Part shown: piece by piece, positions 19,237-27,905 of the stretch
How the letters are laid out: the number at the start of each line of letters is the position of its first letter
Numbering within the stretch: position 1 is the first letter of the stretch
Assembly: GCF_030812295.1 (NCBI RefSeq)
Contig: NZ_JAUSSK010000003.1
Location: 62,001 to 126,000 of the forward strand
Source of the DNA: Luteibacter jiangsuensis
GTDB lineage: Bacteria > Pseudomonadota > Gammaproteobacteria > Xanthomonadales > Rhodanobacteraceae
DNA: 64,000 nt
Reading direction: 5' to 3'
Notes under the pieces: model-generated
The model's database searches: none
Seen by the model: only the letters and a program-made list of their open reading frames with translations
Told to the model about the DNA's origin: nothing
Program-made: the position numbers and the translations under genes

Positions 19237-20217
19237 GTGCCGCCGTTGACGCACGTCCGCTGGGGTATCGTCGGCTGCGGCGCCGTCACCGAGGTGAAAA
19301 GCGGCCCCGCTTTTTCGAAGGTACCGAACTCGTCGCTGGTGGCGGTCATGCGCCGCGATGCCGGCAAGGCGCGTGATTACGCGGAACGGCATGGCGTGCC
19401 GAGGTGGTACGACGACGCATGCGCCCTGATCGCGGATGCGGAGGTCGACGCGGTCTACGTCGCCACGCCGCCTTCCAGCCACCGCGAATACGCCTTGATG
19501 GCGATCGCGGCCGGCAAGCCGGTGTACGTCGAGAAGCCGATGGCTGTCGATCACGCGGAATGCGAGGACATCGTCGCGGCGGGCGAGGCCGTCGGCGTGC
19601 CGGTGTTCGTGGCGTACTACCGTCGCATGCTTCCGCGCTTCCGCACCATCGCCCGCCTGATGGGCGAAGGCGCCATCGGCACGCCACGCATCGTCCAGGT
19701 CTTGCTCCACCAGCCGCTCGATCCACGCTACCGCGATCGGGCCAACCTGCCGTGGCGGCTGCGTCCGGAGATCTCCGGCGGCGGCATCTTCGTCGATATC
19801 GGGTGCCACACGCTGGATATCCTCGATTTCCTGCTCGGGCCCATCGTCGACGCGCGGGGCATGACCTCCAACCAGATGGACGTCTATCCGGCCGAGGACA
19901 CCGTGTCGATGGCGTTCCGTTTCGGTAGCGGCGTGCTCGGTACCGGCCTGTGGAACTTCGGCGCGGACCGGCGCGAGGATCGCGTGGAGATCGTCGGTGA
20001 CCGTGGCCGGCTCATCTTCGCCACCTTCGGCGACGATCCGATCCGGCTCGAGTCCGGCGGGCGTGTCGAGGACATCCGCGTCGCCAATCCCGAACATATC
20101 CAGCAACCGCTGATCGAGAGCATCGTGGCGGAGCTGACGGGTCGGGGCACGTGTCCCTCGACGGCTCGCACGGGTGCGCGCACCAGTTGGGTGATGGACC
20201 AGGTGCTCGGCAACTGA
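19237..20217 (+). CDS. Gfo/Idh/MocA family oxidoreductase
   Basis: 326-residue NAD(P)-dependent dehydrogenase of sugars or related polyols. The N-terminal Rossmann domain has WGIVGCGAVTEVKSG, then the family motif VYVEKPMAVDHAEC (about residue 95) that provides the conserved lysine. The C-terminal alpha/beta domain has GGGIFVDIGCHTLDILDFLLG with the catalytic histidine. GTG start at 19237, 2 bp after the ribD stop. Its role in a riboflavin neighbourhood is not obvious; it is likely a passenger. Specific substrate unknown. Confidence 0.85.
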   Translation: MPPLTHVRWGIVGCGAVTEVKSGPAFSKVPNSSLVAVMRRDAGKARDYAERHGVPRWYDDACALIADAEVDAVYVATPPSSHREYALMAIAAGKPVYVEKPMAVDHAECEDIVAAGEAVGVPVFVAYYRRMLPRFRTIARLMGEGAIGTPRIVQVLLHQPLDPRYRDRANLPWRLRPEISGGGIFVDIGCHTLDILDFLLGPIVDARGMTSNQMDVYPAEDTVSMAFRFGSGVLGTGLWNFGADRREDRVEIVGDRGRLIFATFGDDPIRLESGGRVEDIRVANPEHIQQPLIESIVAELTGRGTCPSTARTGARTSWVMDQVLGN

Positions 20218-20253
20218 CCCCTGCGGGAGTCGTCCCTGTGCGGGAGCCTGCTT

Positions 20254-20337
20254 GGTGGGAGCCGGCCTTGCCGGCGATCCCGCGGCAGCAGGCCAGATTT
20301 GCGGCAAGCACCCATCGCCGCCGAAGCGGCTCCCACA
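20254..20337. repeat. REP-like extragenic palindrome (copy A)
   Basis: Ends GGTGGGAGCCGGCCTTGCC and CGCCGAAGCGGCTCCCAC, with the shared core GATCCCGCGGCAG...GGCCAG...GGCAAGCACCC. The same ends and core recur at 26939-27022, 33679-33928 and 55634-55715. Confidence 0.85.
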
Positions 20338-20360
20338 ACAGCGAAGTCGCCGCTATCAAG

Positions 20361-20390
20361 TTGTCATTGAGCCGGGCGGCCCCATGTTAT
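20361..20390 (+). promoter_or_regulatory. Candidate sigma-70 promoter of the rib operon
   Basis: TTGTCA at 20361-20366 (5 of 6 matches to the -35 consensus), 18-bp spacer, TGTTAT at 20385-20390 (4 of 6). The predicted start lies about 35 bp upstream of the FMN aptamer. Confidence 0.55.
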
Positions 20391-20431
20391 CCTGCGCCGG
20401 CTGAGGTCCCTTGGGACACCAGTCTCCACAG

Positions 20432-20574
20432 CGTCTTCAGGGCGGGGCGAAACTCCCCACCGGCGGTAGGTTTCCACGAGGAAACGAGCCCGCGAGCGCT
20501 CCCGGTCCGCCGGGAGGTCAGCAGATCCGGTTCGATGCCGGGGCCGACGGTCACAGTCCGGATGAAAGAAGACG
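20432..20574 (+). ncRNA. FMN riboswitch (RFN element)
   Basis: Conserved RFN segments occur in order: GGCGGGGCGAAACTCCCCAC, CGGCGGTAG, GAGCCCGCGAGCG, GGTCAGCAGATCCGGTTCGA, GCCGGGGCCGACGGT and AGTCCGGATGAAAGAAG. The closing stem P1 pairs CGTCTTC (20432-20438) with GAAGACG (20568-20574) perfectly. It lies in the leader of ribE, so FMN should turn off ribE and downstream genes. Confidence 0.96.
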
Positions 20575-20608
20575 GCGTCGTGCGCTCCTCGCCGGGCGCG
20601 TGCCGCCA

Positions 20609-20626
20609 TGCGCCTTGGGGCGTTTT
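20609..20626 (+). terminator. Candidate riboswitch expression-platform terminator
   Basis: CGCC-TTGG-GGCG stem followed directly by TTTTT, 35 bp past the aptamer and about 75 bp before ribE. A short stem with a clear U-run fits transcription termination when FMN is bound; the competing antiterminator was not worked out. Confidence 0.5.
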
Positions 20627-20701
20627 TCGCTCACCACCGCGGGAAACGTTTCATGAAAAACCAGCTTCGCACCGTCGCCTCCTTCCATGGAGGCCACTGA
20701 C

Positions 20702-21343
20702 ATGTTCACGGGCATCATCCAGGCCGTCGGCCGTATCGCACGGCTGGAACGGCGTGGCGGCGACGTCCGCCTCACGGTCGATACATCCGGACTCGACATG
20801 GCCGACGTCGCCCTCGGCGACAGCATCGCCGTCTCCGGTGTCTGCCTCACCGTGATCGATTTCGACGCGGTCAGTTTCGCCGCCGACGTCTCCAACGAAA
20901 CCCTTTCCCACACCACGCTCGGCAAGCACAAGGCCGGCGACCCGGTGAACCTGGAGAAAGCGCTCCGCCTGGCCGACCGTCTCGGTGGCCACCTCGTCTC
21001 CGGCCACGTCGACGGCACGGGCAAGGTGGTGTCGGTGCTGCCCGACGGGCGATCGCAGCGCTGGACGTTCGAGGTTCCCGCCGACCTGGCGCGCTACGTC
21101 GCGCACAAGGGATCGGTGTGCATCGACGGCACGAGCCTCACCGTGAACGAAGTCGCCGGCAACCGGTTCGGGGTCAACCTTATTCCCCATACGGTGGCAC
21201 ATACGGCATTCTCGGCGCGCCGTCCCGGCGATGCCGTCAACATCGAGGTGGACGTGGTCGCCCGGTATGTCGAACGCCTGCTTTCCAGCGGCGACAGCCC
21301 GCGCCTCGACGAGGCCTTCCTGAAGCAGCACGGCTTCGCCTGA
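20702..21343 (+). CDS. ribE: Riboflavin synthase, alpha chain
   Basis: 213-residue enzyme dismutating two 6,7-dimethyl-8-ribityllumazine molecules to riboflavin. The opening MFTGIIQAVG and two internally homologous lumazine-binding barrels are visible: the first with SGVCLTV and GHLVSGHVDGTG, the second with CIDGTSLTVNEV and IPHTVAHTAF. The ATG at 20702 is chosen over 20687 because GGAGG lies 8-9 bp upstream and the protein then opens with the family N terminus. First gene behind the FMN riboswitch. Confidence 0.97.
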   Translation: MFTGIIQAVGRIARLERRGGDVRLTVDTSGLDMADVALGDSIAVSGVCLTVIDFDAVSFAADVSNETLSHTTLGKHKAGDPVNLEKALRLADRLGGHLVSGHVDGTGKVVSVLPDGRSQRWTFEVPADLARYVAHKGSVCIDGTSLTVNEVAGNRFGVNLIPHTVAHTAFSARRPGDAVNIEVDVVARYVERLLSSGDSPRLDEAFLKQHGFA

Positions 21344-21356
21344 GGAAACCCGCGAC

Positions 21357-22448
21357 ATGTCATTCAACACCATCCCTGAGATCCTCGAGGACCTGCGCAA
21401 TGGCCGCATGGTCGTGATCCTCGACGACGAGGACCGCGAGAACGAAGGCGACATCGTGATGGCCGCCGAGAAGGTGCGGCCGGAAGACGTCAACTTCATG
21501 GTCCGCGAGGCCCGCGGCCTGCTCTGCCTCACCCTCACCGAACAGCGCACGCGTCAACTCGGCCTCAAGCCGATGGTCAGCGACAACAGTTCGCCGTACC
21601 ACACCAATTTCACCGTCTCGATCGAGGCGGCCGAGGGTGTCACCACCGGCATCTCGGCGCACGATCGCGCGCACACCATCCAGGTGGCCGTGGCGAAGGA
21701 GGCGAAGCCCGCCGACATCACCATGCCCGGGCACATCTTCCCGCTCACCGCGCAGGCAGGTGGCGTGCTGACCCGCGCCGGACACACCGAGGCCGGTTGC
21801 GACCTGGCGGCGCTGGCGGGCCTCGAACCCGCATCGGTGCTGATCGAGATCCTGCACGACGACGGCTCGATGGCCCGCCGCCCCGAACTCGAGGTGTTCG
21901 CCGCGAAGCACGGGCTGAAGATCGGCACCATCGCCGACCTGATCCGCTATCGCCTGGAGACGGAGAAGACGGTCGAGCGTGTCCATGAGGAAGACGTGGA
22001 GACGGAGTTCGGCGCGTTCCGCCTGGTCGCCTTCCGCGACCAGATCCGCCATGGACTGCACTTCGCCCTGGTTCGCGGCGACGTGGCCGACGGCGAGCCG
22101 GTACTGACGCGGGTGCATGTGCGGAACACATTGTCCGACGTGCTGCACCTGAAACGCGACGATCTCGGCCAGACCGTGACCGACGCGCTGCGTCGCATCG
22201 ACGCGGAGCGGCGCGGCGTGTTGCTGGTGCTTTCCGGCGAGGACACCCCCGAGGCGCTGCTGGCACGGCTCAAGCGCGACCATGCGCCGATGCCGCCGCC
22301 GAAGGACGACCAGGAATGGCGTCAGCTCGGCCTGGGCGCACAGATCCTCGCCGAACTCGGGGTAACCCGCCTGCGTGTGATGGGCACGCCGCGCAAGTTC
22401 GTCGGCATCACGGGTTTTGGCCTGGAAGTCGTCGAGCAGGCGGGCTGA
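21357..22448 (+). CDS. ribBA: 3,4-dihydroxy-2-butanone-4-phosphate synthase with degenerate GTP cyclohydrolase II domain
   Basis: 363-residue fusion. The N-terminal RibB half (about 1-200) makes the four-carbon precursor from ribulose 5-phosphate and has its acidic loop DDEDRENEGD and the GHTEAGCDL segment intact. The C-terminal half (about 205-363) is RibA-like in outline, but the zinc-binding cysteines of GTP cyclohydrolase II are gone: where the family has a Cys-rich segment after VRVHSEC, this protein has VLTRVHVRNTLSDVLHLKRD with no Cys, and the GTP-binding GEGRGIGL stretch is missing. It is therefore probably only a RibB enzyme. Similar degenerate fusions are known in other proteobacteria. 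An active ribA must exist elsewhere in the genome. Confidence 0.93.
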   Translation: MSFNTIPEILEDLRNGRMVVILDDEDRENEGDIVMAAEKVRPEDVNFMVREARGLLCLTLTEQRTRQLGLKPMVSDNSSPYHTNFTVSIEAAEGVTTGISAHDRAHTIQVAVAKEAKPADITMPGHIFPLTAQAGGVLTRAGHTEAGCDLAALAGLEPASVLIEILHDDGSMARRPELEVFAAKHGLKIGTIADLIRYRLETEKTVERVHEEDVETEFGAFRLVAFRDQIRHGLHFALVRGDVADGEPVLTRVHVRNTLSDVLHLKRDDLGQTVTDALRRIDAERRGVLLVLSGEDTPEALLARLKRDHAPMPPPKDDQEWRQLGLGAQILAELGVTRLRVMGTPRKFVGITGFGLEVVEQAG

Positions 22449-22517
22449 AACCTGGCCTCGGGTTGCGAAACGACACCCCACCGCTTATTTCTAGCCCTTT
22501 CCCCGACGACACCCCGC

Positions 22518-23450
22518 ATGACGCACAGCTATGACATCCGCCTGATCGCCCCCTCCGGTTACCCACACAGCCCCGATGCGATGCAGCGTGGCATCGCCCG
22601 TCTCGAGGCCGCGGGCCACCGGGTCACGGGCAAGGAGGTCCTGGCCCGGCGCGACCTGCGTTTCGCCGGCACCGATGCCCAGCGTGCGGCCGATCTGGAT
22701 GCGTTCGCCGATCCCGCGTGCCCGCTACCGGACATCGGCCTGGCGATTCGTGGCGGCTACGGAGCCCATCCGCTGCTGCCGATGCTCGACTACGAACGCA
22801 TCGGCGCCCGGCTGCGCGGCGCACCCGTGGCACTGGTCGGGCACAGCGATTTCACCGCCCTGCAGTGTGCCCTGTATGCGAGAAGCGGCGTCGTCACCCT
22901 CGGCGGGCCCATGCTCGGGGCGGATTTCGGCGCGAACGAACTCGATGCCCTCACCTGGGAGCATTTCTGGCATACCCTGGCCAGCGACGAGGTCCATGCG
23001 GAATGGGCCGCTCCGCTGACCGAGGATATGACCACCAGCGGTACGCTATGGGGTGGCAACCTTGCCATGCTCGCCGGCTTGGCCGGCTCTCCTTACTTCC
23101 CTGCGATCGAGGGCGGCCTGCTCTTCGTCGAGGACGTGGCCGAGCCCCCGTACCGGGTGGAGCGCATGCTGTTCCACTTGCTCCATGCCGGCGTGCTGGG
23201 CGCGCAAAAGGCTTTGCTGGTGGGTGATTTCACCAGCTACCGCGTTTCCGAGTACGACAACGGCTACGACCTCGACGTGGCACTGGAGCGCATCGCCGCG
23301 GTGGCCGGCATCCCCGTGGTTCGCGGGCTGCCGTTCGGCCACGGACCCGCAAAGCTCACGTTGCCGTTCGGGGCACCCGGCCGCCTCGCCGTCGCCGCTG
23401 GACGCGCCACGCTCGATTTCACCGGCCACCCCAGGCCGAAAACCCCGTAA
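22518..23450 (+). CDS. ldcA: LD-carboxypeptidase (S66 family, muramoyltetrapeptide carboxypeptidase)
   Basis: 310-residue cytoplasmic serine peptidase that removes the terminal D-alanine from recycled murein tetrapeptides. The family segment LAIRGGYGAHPLL is followed by the nucleophile elbow VGHSDF (Ser110), the Glu segment FVEDVAEPPYRVERML and the C-terminal His segment PFGHGPAKLTLPFG, the Ser-Glu-His triad of S66. It lies inside the riboflavin operon, 69 bp after ribBA and 45 bp before ribH, on the same strand, so the riboswitch should also affect it. No link between the two pathways is known; co-transcription may be accidental. Confidence 0.92.
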   Translation: MTHSYDIRLIAPSGYPHSPDAMQRGIARLEAAGHRVTGKEVLARRDLRFAGTDAQRAADLDAFADPACPLPDIGLAIRGGYGAHPLLPMLDYERIGARLRGAPVALVGHSDFTALQCALYARSGVVTLGGPMLGADFGANELDALTWEHFWHTLASDEVHAEWAAPLTEDMTTSGTLWGGNLAMLAGLAGSPYFPAIEGGLLFVEDVAEPPYRVERMLFHLLHAGVLGAQKALLVGDFTSYRVSEYDNGYDLDVALERIAAVAGIPVVRGLPFGHGPAKLTLPFGAPGRLAVAAGRATLDFTGHPRPKTP

Positions 23451-23495
23451 AATGTCCGGTCGCGCGGCGGCCGATTCGCCACAGGATTACCTTGC

Positions 23496-23963
23496 ATGAA
23501 GATCATCGAAGGCGATTTCGCCACTCCCAAGGGCCGTTTCGCCATCGTGGCCGGCCGCTTCAATGCGTTCGTCGTGGAGCCGCTCGTCCAGGGCGCGCGT
23601 GACACGCTGGTCCGCCACGGTGTGAAAGACGACGCCATCGACCTGATCCGCGTCCCCGGCGCATGGGAAATCGCGCAGGCCGCCTACAAGGTCGCCGGTT
23701 CGGGCAACTACGCCGCCGTGCTCGGCCTGGGTGCAGTGATCCGGGGCTCCACGCCGCACTTCGACTACGTCGCCGGCGAAGCCGCCAAGGGCCTCGGCCA
23801 GGCCGCCTACGCCTCGGGCGTACCCGTGTGCTTCGGCGTGCTGACCACCGACAGCATCGAGCAGGCCATCGAGCGGGCCGGCACCAAGGCGGGCAACAAG
23901 GGCGCCGACGCGGCCATGGTCGCCATCGAGATGGTCAACCTCTACACGAAGCTCGGGAAATGA
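23496..23963 (+). CDS. ribH: 6,7-dimethyl-8-ribityllumazine synthase
   Basis: 155-residue lumazine synthase that condenses the RibD and RibB products; it usually assembles into pentamers or capsids. Visible motifs: VAGRFNAFV near the N terminus, [26 protein letters not shown] with the catalytic histidine region, and [12 protein letters not shown]. Its stop overlaps the nusB start (ATGA). Confidence 0.97.
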   Translation: MKIIEGDFATPKGRFAIVAGRFNAFVVEPLVQGARDTLVRHGVKDDAIDLIRVPGAWEIAQAAYKVAGSGNYAAVLGLGAVIRGSTPHFDYVAGEAAKGLGQAAYASGVPVCFGVLTTDSIEQAIERAGTKAGNKGADAAMVAIEMVNLYTKLGK

Positions 23964-24409
23964 GCAGCAACCCTCCGCATGGAATCGACCTCGCCGCTCG
24001 CTCGCGCGCCCGCCGCCGTGCCCTCCAGGCGCTCTATGCCTGGCAGGTCGGCGGCAGCAAGATGGCCAGCGTCATCGAGCAGTTCCGCCACGAGCAGGAC
24101 ATGGAAGTAGCCGACCTCGAATACTTCGAGGACATCCTGCGCGGCGTGGAGCAGCACGTTAAGGAGCTCGACGACGGCATCAAGCCCTTCGTCGACCGGG
24201 AGGTCGCGCAAATCGATCCGATCGAGCGCGCGGCCTTGCGCATGGGTGCGTACGAGCTGAAGTACCGTCCGGACGTCCCCTACCGCGTCGTCATCAACGA
24301 GGCGGTGGAAGCCACCAAGCGTTTCGGTGCCGATCACGGCCACAGCTATGTGAACGGCGTGCTAGACAAACTCGCGACGCATTGGCGTACCGCCGAAAAG
24401 CGATCCTGA
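23960..24409 (+). CDS. nusB: Transcription antitermination factor NusB
   Basis: 149-residue all-helical RNA-binding protein that with NusE forms the boxA-binding antitermination complex on rRNA operons. The N-terminal [17 protein letters not shown] arginine motif and the C-terminal [14 protein letters not shown] plus [10 protein letters not shown] segments are diagnostic. The ATG overlaps the ribH stop; the longer upstream frame would be read out of ribH frame and is rejected. Conserved ribH-nusB-thiL order. Confidence 0.97.
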   Translation: MSSNPPHGIDLAARSRARRRALQALYAWQVGGSKMASVIEQFRHEQDMEVADLEYFEDILRGVEQHVKELDDGIKPFVDREVAQIDPIERAALRMGAYELKYRPDVPYRVVINEAVEATKRFGADHGHSYVNGVLDKLATHWRTAEKRS

Positions 24410-24455
24410 TCCAGGCGCCGCGATTCCCGCGCGCTTTCTTTCCCAAGGGAAACGC

Positions 24456-25409
24456 ATGGAATTCGACCTGATCGAACGCATTCGCCGGCATACGGAAGTC
24501 CATCGCGACGACGTGATCGAAGGCATCGGTGACGATGCCGCCATCGTCGCGGTGCCGGCCGGCCGCGAGCTGGCCATCGCCATCGACACCCTCGTCGAAG
24601 GGGTCCACTTCCCGCCCGGTACGTCGCCGGCCGACATTGGCTGGAAGGCGTTGGCGGTGAATCTTTCCGACCTCGCCGCCATGGGAGCCACCCCGGCGTG
24701 GGCCTTGCTGGCGCTTACGACGCCCGGTGGCGACGAGGCCTTCTTCGATGGCCTGGCCAGGGGCTTCGCCGAACTGGCCACGCCGTACCGGCTTGCCCTC
24801 ATCGGCGGCGACACCACGCGCGGCCCCCTGACCGTGACGGTTGCCGTGCATGGTTTCACGACGCCGGGCGAGGCCTTGCTTCGCTCGGGTGCGCGCGTGG
24901 GCGACGTGGTCATGGTCACCGGAACGCTGGGCGATGCGGCCGCCGGCCTGCGTTGCCTTGCCGAGGCCGACGCCTCGCCCTATGCCGCCCTGGTCGATCG
25001 GCTCAACCGGCCGACGCCACGCGTTTCGGCCGGGCAGGCGCTGCGCGGCATCGCCACCGCCTGCATCGATATCTCGGACGGGCTCGTCGCCGACCTGGGC
25101 CATATCTGTACGGCCAGCGGCGTAGGCATCGACATCGAGGCCCCGCTCTTGCCGCGCTCGTCGGCATTGCTCACCCACTTCGTGGAAGCCGACGCGCTGG
25201 ACTTCGCGCTCGGCGGCGGCGACGACTACGAACTCTGCTTCACCGTGCCGGCCGACCGCGCGGGTGAACTATCGAGCACGATGGCGCGCCTCGGCTGCGG
25301 TGCCACGCGCGTGGGCCGCGTCGTGGAAGGCAGCGGTGTGCGCGTGCTCGACGAGCACGGTGGCGTGTATGAGCCGTCGCGCACCGGCTGGAACCACTTC
25401 GCCGCATGA
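24456..25409 (+). CDS. thiL: Thiamine-monophosphate kinase
   Basis: 317-residue ATP-dependent kinase making thiamine diphosphate from the monophosphate. It belongs to the PurM/AIRS-like ATPase fold. Motifs: GIGDDAAIV and the metal-binding AIDTLVEGVHF, LGDAAAGL and CIDISDGLVADLGHI. The ATG at 24456 follows AAGGGAAA. Its last codons overlap pgpA (ATGA). Confidence 0.96.
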   Translation: MEFDLIERIRRHTEVHRDDVIEGIGDDAAIVAVPAGRELAIAIDTLVEGVHFPPGTSPADIGWKALAVNLSDLAAMGATPAWALLALTTPGGDEAFFDGLARGFAELATPYRLALIGGDTTRGPLTVTVAVHGFTTPGEALLRSGARVGDVVMVTGTLGDAAAGLRCLAEADASPYAALVDRLNRPTPRVSAGQALRGIATACIDISDGLVADLGHICTASGVGIDIEAPLLPRSSALLTHFVEADALDFALGGGDDYELCFTVPADRAGELSSTMARLGCGATRVGRVVEGSGVRVLDEHGGVYEPSRTGWNHFAA

Positions 25410-25906
25410 GCACGAAATACGTCCTTGATCCCGCGGATCGCCGCCGCCTGCTCGCTTCGCCGGCAGGGTGGATCGCGTGCGGTTTCGGCTCCGGCCTGAC
25501 ACCGAAGGCGCAAGGGACCTTCGGCTCGCTGGCGGCGATCCTTCCGTGGCTGTTGCTGCGCGACCTGCCGTTATCCGCCTGGATCGCCGTCATCGTGGCG
25601 GCATTCGGCATCGGCGTATGGGCTTGCGATGTCGCCGGCCGCCTTCTTGGCGTGGCCGATCACCGCAGCCTGGTCTGGGACGAATTCGTCGGCCAGTGGA
25701 TCGCCTTGCTGCCCGCGCTGTTCGCGCCATGGTGGGCGGTGGCGGCGGGCTTCATCCTGTTCCGCGTATTCGACGTGTGGAAGCCGTGGCCGATCGCCTG
25801 GTTCGACCGGCGTGTGAAAGGGGGGCTGGGTGTCATGCTCGATGACGTGATCGCGGGTATCGTTGCCGCCATCGCGTTGTTCGCGATCCTCCACTTCATC
25901 CGTTAG
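25406..25906 (+). CDS. pgpA: Phosphatidylglycerophosphatase A
   Basis: 166-residue inner-membrane lipid phosphatase producing phosphatidylglycerol. The family elements GFGSGLTPKAQGTFGSL near the N terminus, WDEFVGQW with catalytic acidic residues in the middle and FRVFDVWKPWPI are visible, with hydrophobic helices between. Last gene of the conserved nusB-thiL-pgpA block; the aldo-keto reductase starts 9 bp later on the same strand. Confidence 0.95.
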   Translation: MSTKYVLDPADRRRLLASPAGWIACGFGSGLTPKAQGTFGSLAAILPWLLLRDLPLSAWIAVIVAAFGIGVWACDVAGRLLGVADHRSLVWDEFVGQWIALLPALFAPWWAVAAGFILFRVFDVWKPWPIAWFDRRVKGGLGVMLDDVIAGIVAAIALFAILHFIR

Positions 25907-25915
25907 GAATTCGCC

Positions 25916-26890
25916 ATGGAATACCGCCGCCTCGGCTCGACCGGCCTCAAGGTCTCCGCACTTTCCTACGGTGCCTGGGTCACCTTCGGTCGGCAGGTGG
26001 GCCGCTCGCAGGCGCGCGAACTCATCGCGCTCGCCTATGACCATGGCGTCAACTTCTTCGACAACGCGGAAACGTACAACGCCGGTGAAGCCGAACGCCT
26101 GATGGGCGACGTCATTGCCGACCTGCACCTGCCGCGCGATGCGTACACCGTGTCGAGCAAGGTGTACTTCGGTGCGAGCGAGCAACCGAAGCCGACCCAG
26201 CGCGGCCTCTCGCGCAAGCATGTGTTCGATGCCTGCCACCAGGCCCTCGAGCGCCTGCGCGTCGACTACCTGGACATGTACTTCTGCCACCGTGCCGATC
26301 CCGATACCCCGGTGGAAGAGACGGTCCTGGCGATGGACACCCTCATCCGCCAGGGCAAGGTGCTCTATTGGGGAACCAGCGAATGGTCGGCTGCCTCGAT
26401 CGAGGAGGCCCACCGGGTCGCGCGCGAGCGAAACCTCATCGCGCCGTCGATGGAACAGCCGCAGTACAACCTCCTGCATCGCGAGCGGTTCGAGCGGGAA
26501 TACGCGCCCCTCTACGAGCGCTACGGCATGGGTACCACGATATGGTCGCCCTTGGCCTCGGGCCTGCTCACGGGCAAGTACAACGATGGCGTGCCGGACG
26601 ATTCGCGGCTGGGCCATCCCGATTACGGCTGGTTGCGCGAGGCCCTGCTGGAAGACGATGGCGCGCGCCTGAAGACCGTGCGCGCACTCGTGCCGATCGC
26701 CGCCGACCTGGGTCTGCCCCTCGCGCGCTTCGCGCTGGCCTGGTGCCTGAAGAATCCGCACGTCTCGACGGTGATCCTCGGCGCGAGCAAGACCGCGCAA
26801 CTGGCAGAAAACCTCAAGGCCCTCGATGCGCTGCCGTTGCTCGACGAGAGCGTCATGCGCCGCATCGACGCGGCTTTGCCACCCGCCTGA
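25916..26890 (+). CDS. Aldo-keto reductase (KCNAB/YghZ-like)
   Basis: 324-residue NADPH-dependent carbonyl reductase with a TIM barrel. The catalytic tetrad is visible: Asp49 and Tyr54 (FFDNAETY), Lys82 (VSSKVYF) and His125 (FCHRADP). The closest outline is the subfamily of the voltage-gated K-channel beta subunits and E. coli YghZ. The C terminus has the cofactor-binding VSTVILGASKTAQL. The ATG lies 9 bp after pgpA with AGGAA upstream, so the gene is probably the last of the long rib-nusB operon. Substrate unknown; detoxification of reactive aldehydes is typical. Confidence 0.9.
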   Translation: MEYRRLGSTGLKVSALSYGAWVTFGRQVGRSQARELIALAYDHGVNFFDNAETYNAGEAERLMGDVIADLHLPRDAYTVSSKVYFGASEQPKPTQRGLSRKHVFDACHQALERLRVDYLDMYFCHRADPDTPVEETVLAMDTLIRQGKVLYWGTSEWSAASIEEAHRVARERNLIAPSMEQPQYNLLHRERFEREYAPLYERYGMGTTIWSPLASGLLTGKYNDGVPDDSRLGHPDYGWLREALLEDDGARLKTVRALVPIAADLGLPLARFALAWCLKNPHVSTVILGASKTAQLAENLKALDALPLLDESVMRRIDAALPPA

Positions 26891-26938
26891 GGCCGACCAT
26901 GGAAGCCGCTCAAGGTGGCAGCCGACCTTGTCGTGCCT

Positions 26939-27022
26939 GGTGGGAGCCGACCTTGTCGGCGATCCCGCGGCAGCGGGCCAGGTGGTGGCAAGCCCCCATC
27001 GCCGACAAGGTCGGCTTCCACC
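26939..27022. repeat. REP-like extragenic palindrome (copy B)
   Basis: GGTGGGAGCCGACCTTGTC paired with GACAAGGTCGGCTTCCACC around the core GATCCCGCGGCAGCGGGCCAGG. Degenerate half copies flank it between 26911 and 27065. It fills the gap between the convergent aldo-keto reductase and rsmE genes and could act as a bidirectional terminator. Confidence 0.85.
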
Positions 27023-27089
27023 AACACCAAAACCGCGGCTCCGACCGGTTGCGGTTTCCACCAAGGTTGCCGTTCCCGCCGGGCCTCGC

Positions 27090-27824
27090 TCAGATGTCGC
27101 CGTAAAGCGCCTGCAACGCCGCGATCGCGGCGAGTCCGGCGGTCTCCGTGCGGAGGATGCGCGGGCCCAGTTTCAAGCCAAGGAAACCCGACGCCATCAG
27201 GGCCGCGCGGTCGCGCTCCCCGAAGCCGCCTTCCGGCCCGATCGCGAGGATGGCCGCATCGCGCAGGCCGAGTTCGCCGGGACGTTTGCTTCCTTCCGGA
27301 AGCAACGCAAGCCGTGGAGATGCATCGCCGCCGAGCGACGCCAGCCACGCCGACAAGGGCAGTGCCGGATCGATCGTCGGAACGCGGGCGCGGCCCGATT
27401 GTTCGCACGCGCTGGCGGCCACCGCGCGCCAATGGACGAGGCGTTTTTCCGCGCGTGCCGGATCGAGCTTCACCTCCGATCGTTCAGTGAGGATCGGCAC
27501 GACGCGGGCGATGCCGAGCTCGGTCGCTTTCTGCACGATGAGGTCCATCTTTTCACCCCGGGCGACGCCCTGGGCGAGGGTGAGCGCGAGCGGGGACTCG
27601 TTGACGACCGCACGGCCGCTGCCGACCGACGCGACGACCTCGCGCTTGCCCACGCCGACGAGGGTGGCGTCGTACTCCATGCCGTCGGCGCCGGAGAACA
27701 GCACCACGGGCGCGCCCACGTCCAGTCGCAACACGCGGGCCACGTGCTCTCCCGCCTGGGCGGGGAGGGTGATCTCCTGGCCGGCGGCCAGGGCAAGGTC
27801 GACGTGGATGCGTATGGTGCGCAT
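27090..27824 (-). CDS. rsmE: 16S rRNA m3U1498 methyltransferase
   Basis: 244-residue SPOUT-class methyltransferase. The N-terminal PUA-like part (about 1-70) contains the segment EHVARVLRLDVG; the C-terminal knot carries LAIGPEGGFGERDRAAL and LRTETAGLAAIAALQ, the SAM-binding trefoil motifs. ATG at 27824 gives the family opening MRTIRIHVD; the open frame continues upstream through unrelated sequence. Single gene, divergent from the HCCA-isomerase-like gene. Confidence 0.94.
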   Translation of the reverse strand: MRTIRIHVDLALAAGQEITLPAQAGEHVARVLRLDVGAPVVLFSGADGMEYDATLVGVGKREVVASVGSGRAVVNESPLALTLAQGVARGEKMDLIVQKATELGIARVVPILTERSEVKLDPARAEKRLVHWRAVAASACEQSGRARVPTIDPALPLSAWLASLGGDASPRLALLPEGSKRPGELGLRDAAILAIGPEGGFGERDRAALMASGFLGLKLGPRILRTETAGLAAIAALQALYGDI

Positions 27825-27905
27825 GATGTGTCTCGTGTCACGGAATGCGCATTGTAGCCAGCCGCACGGCCCGCTATCGTCCATGGGGTTTCCCGGGAGC
27901 CACCC

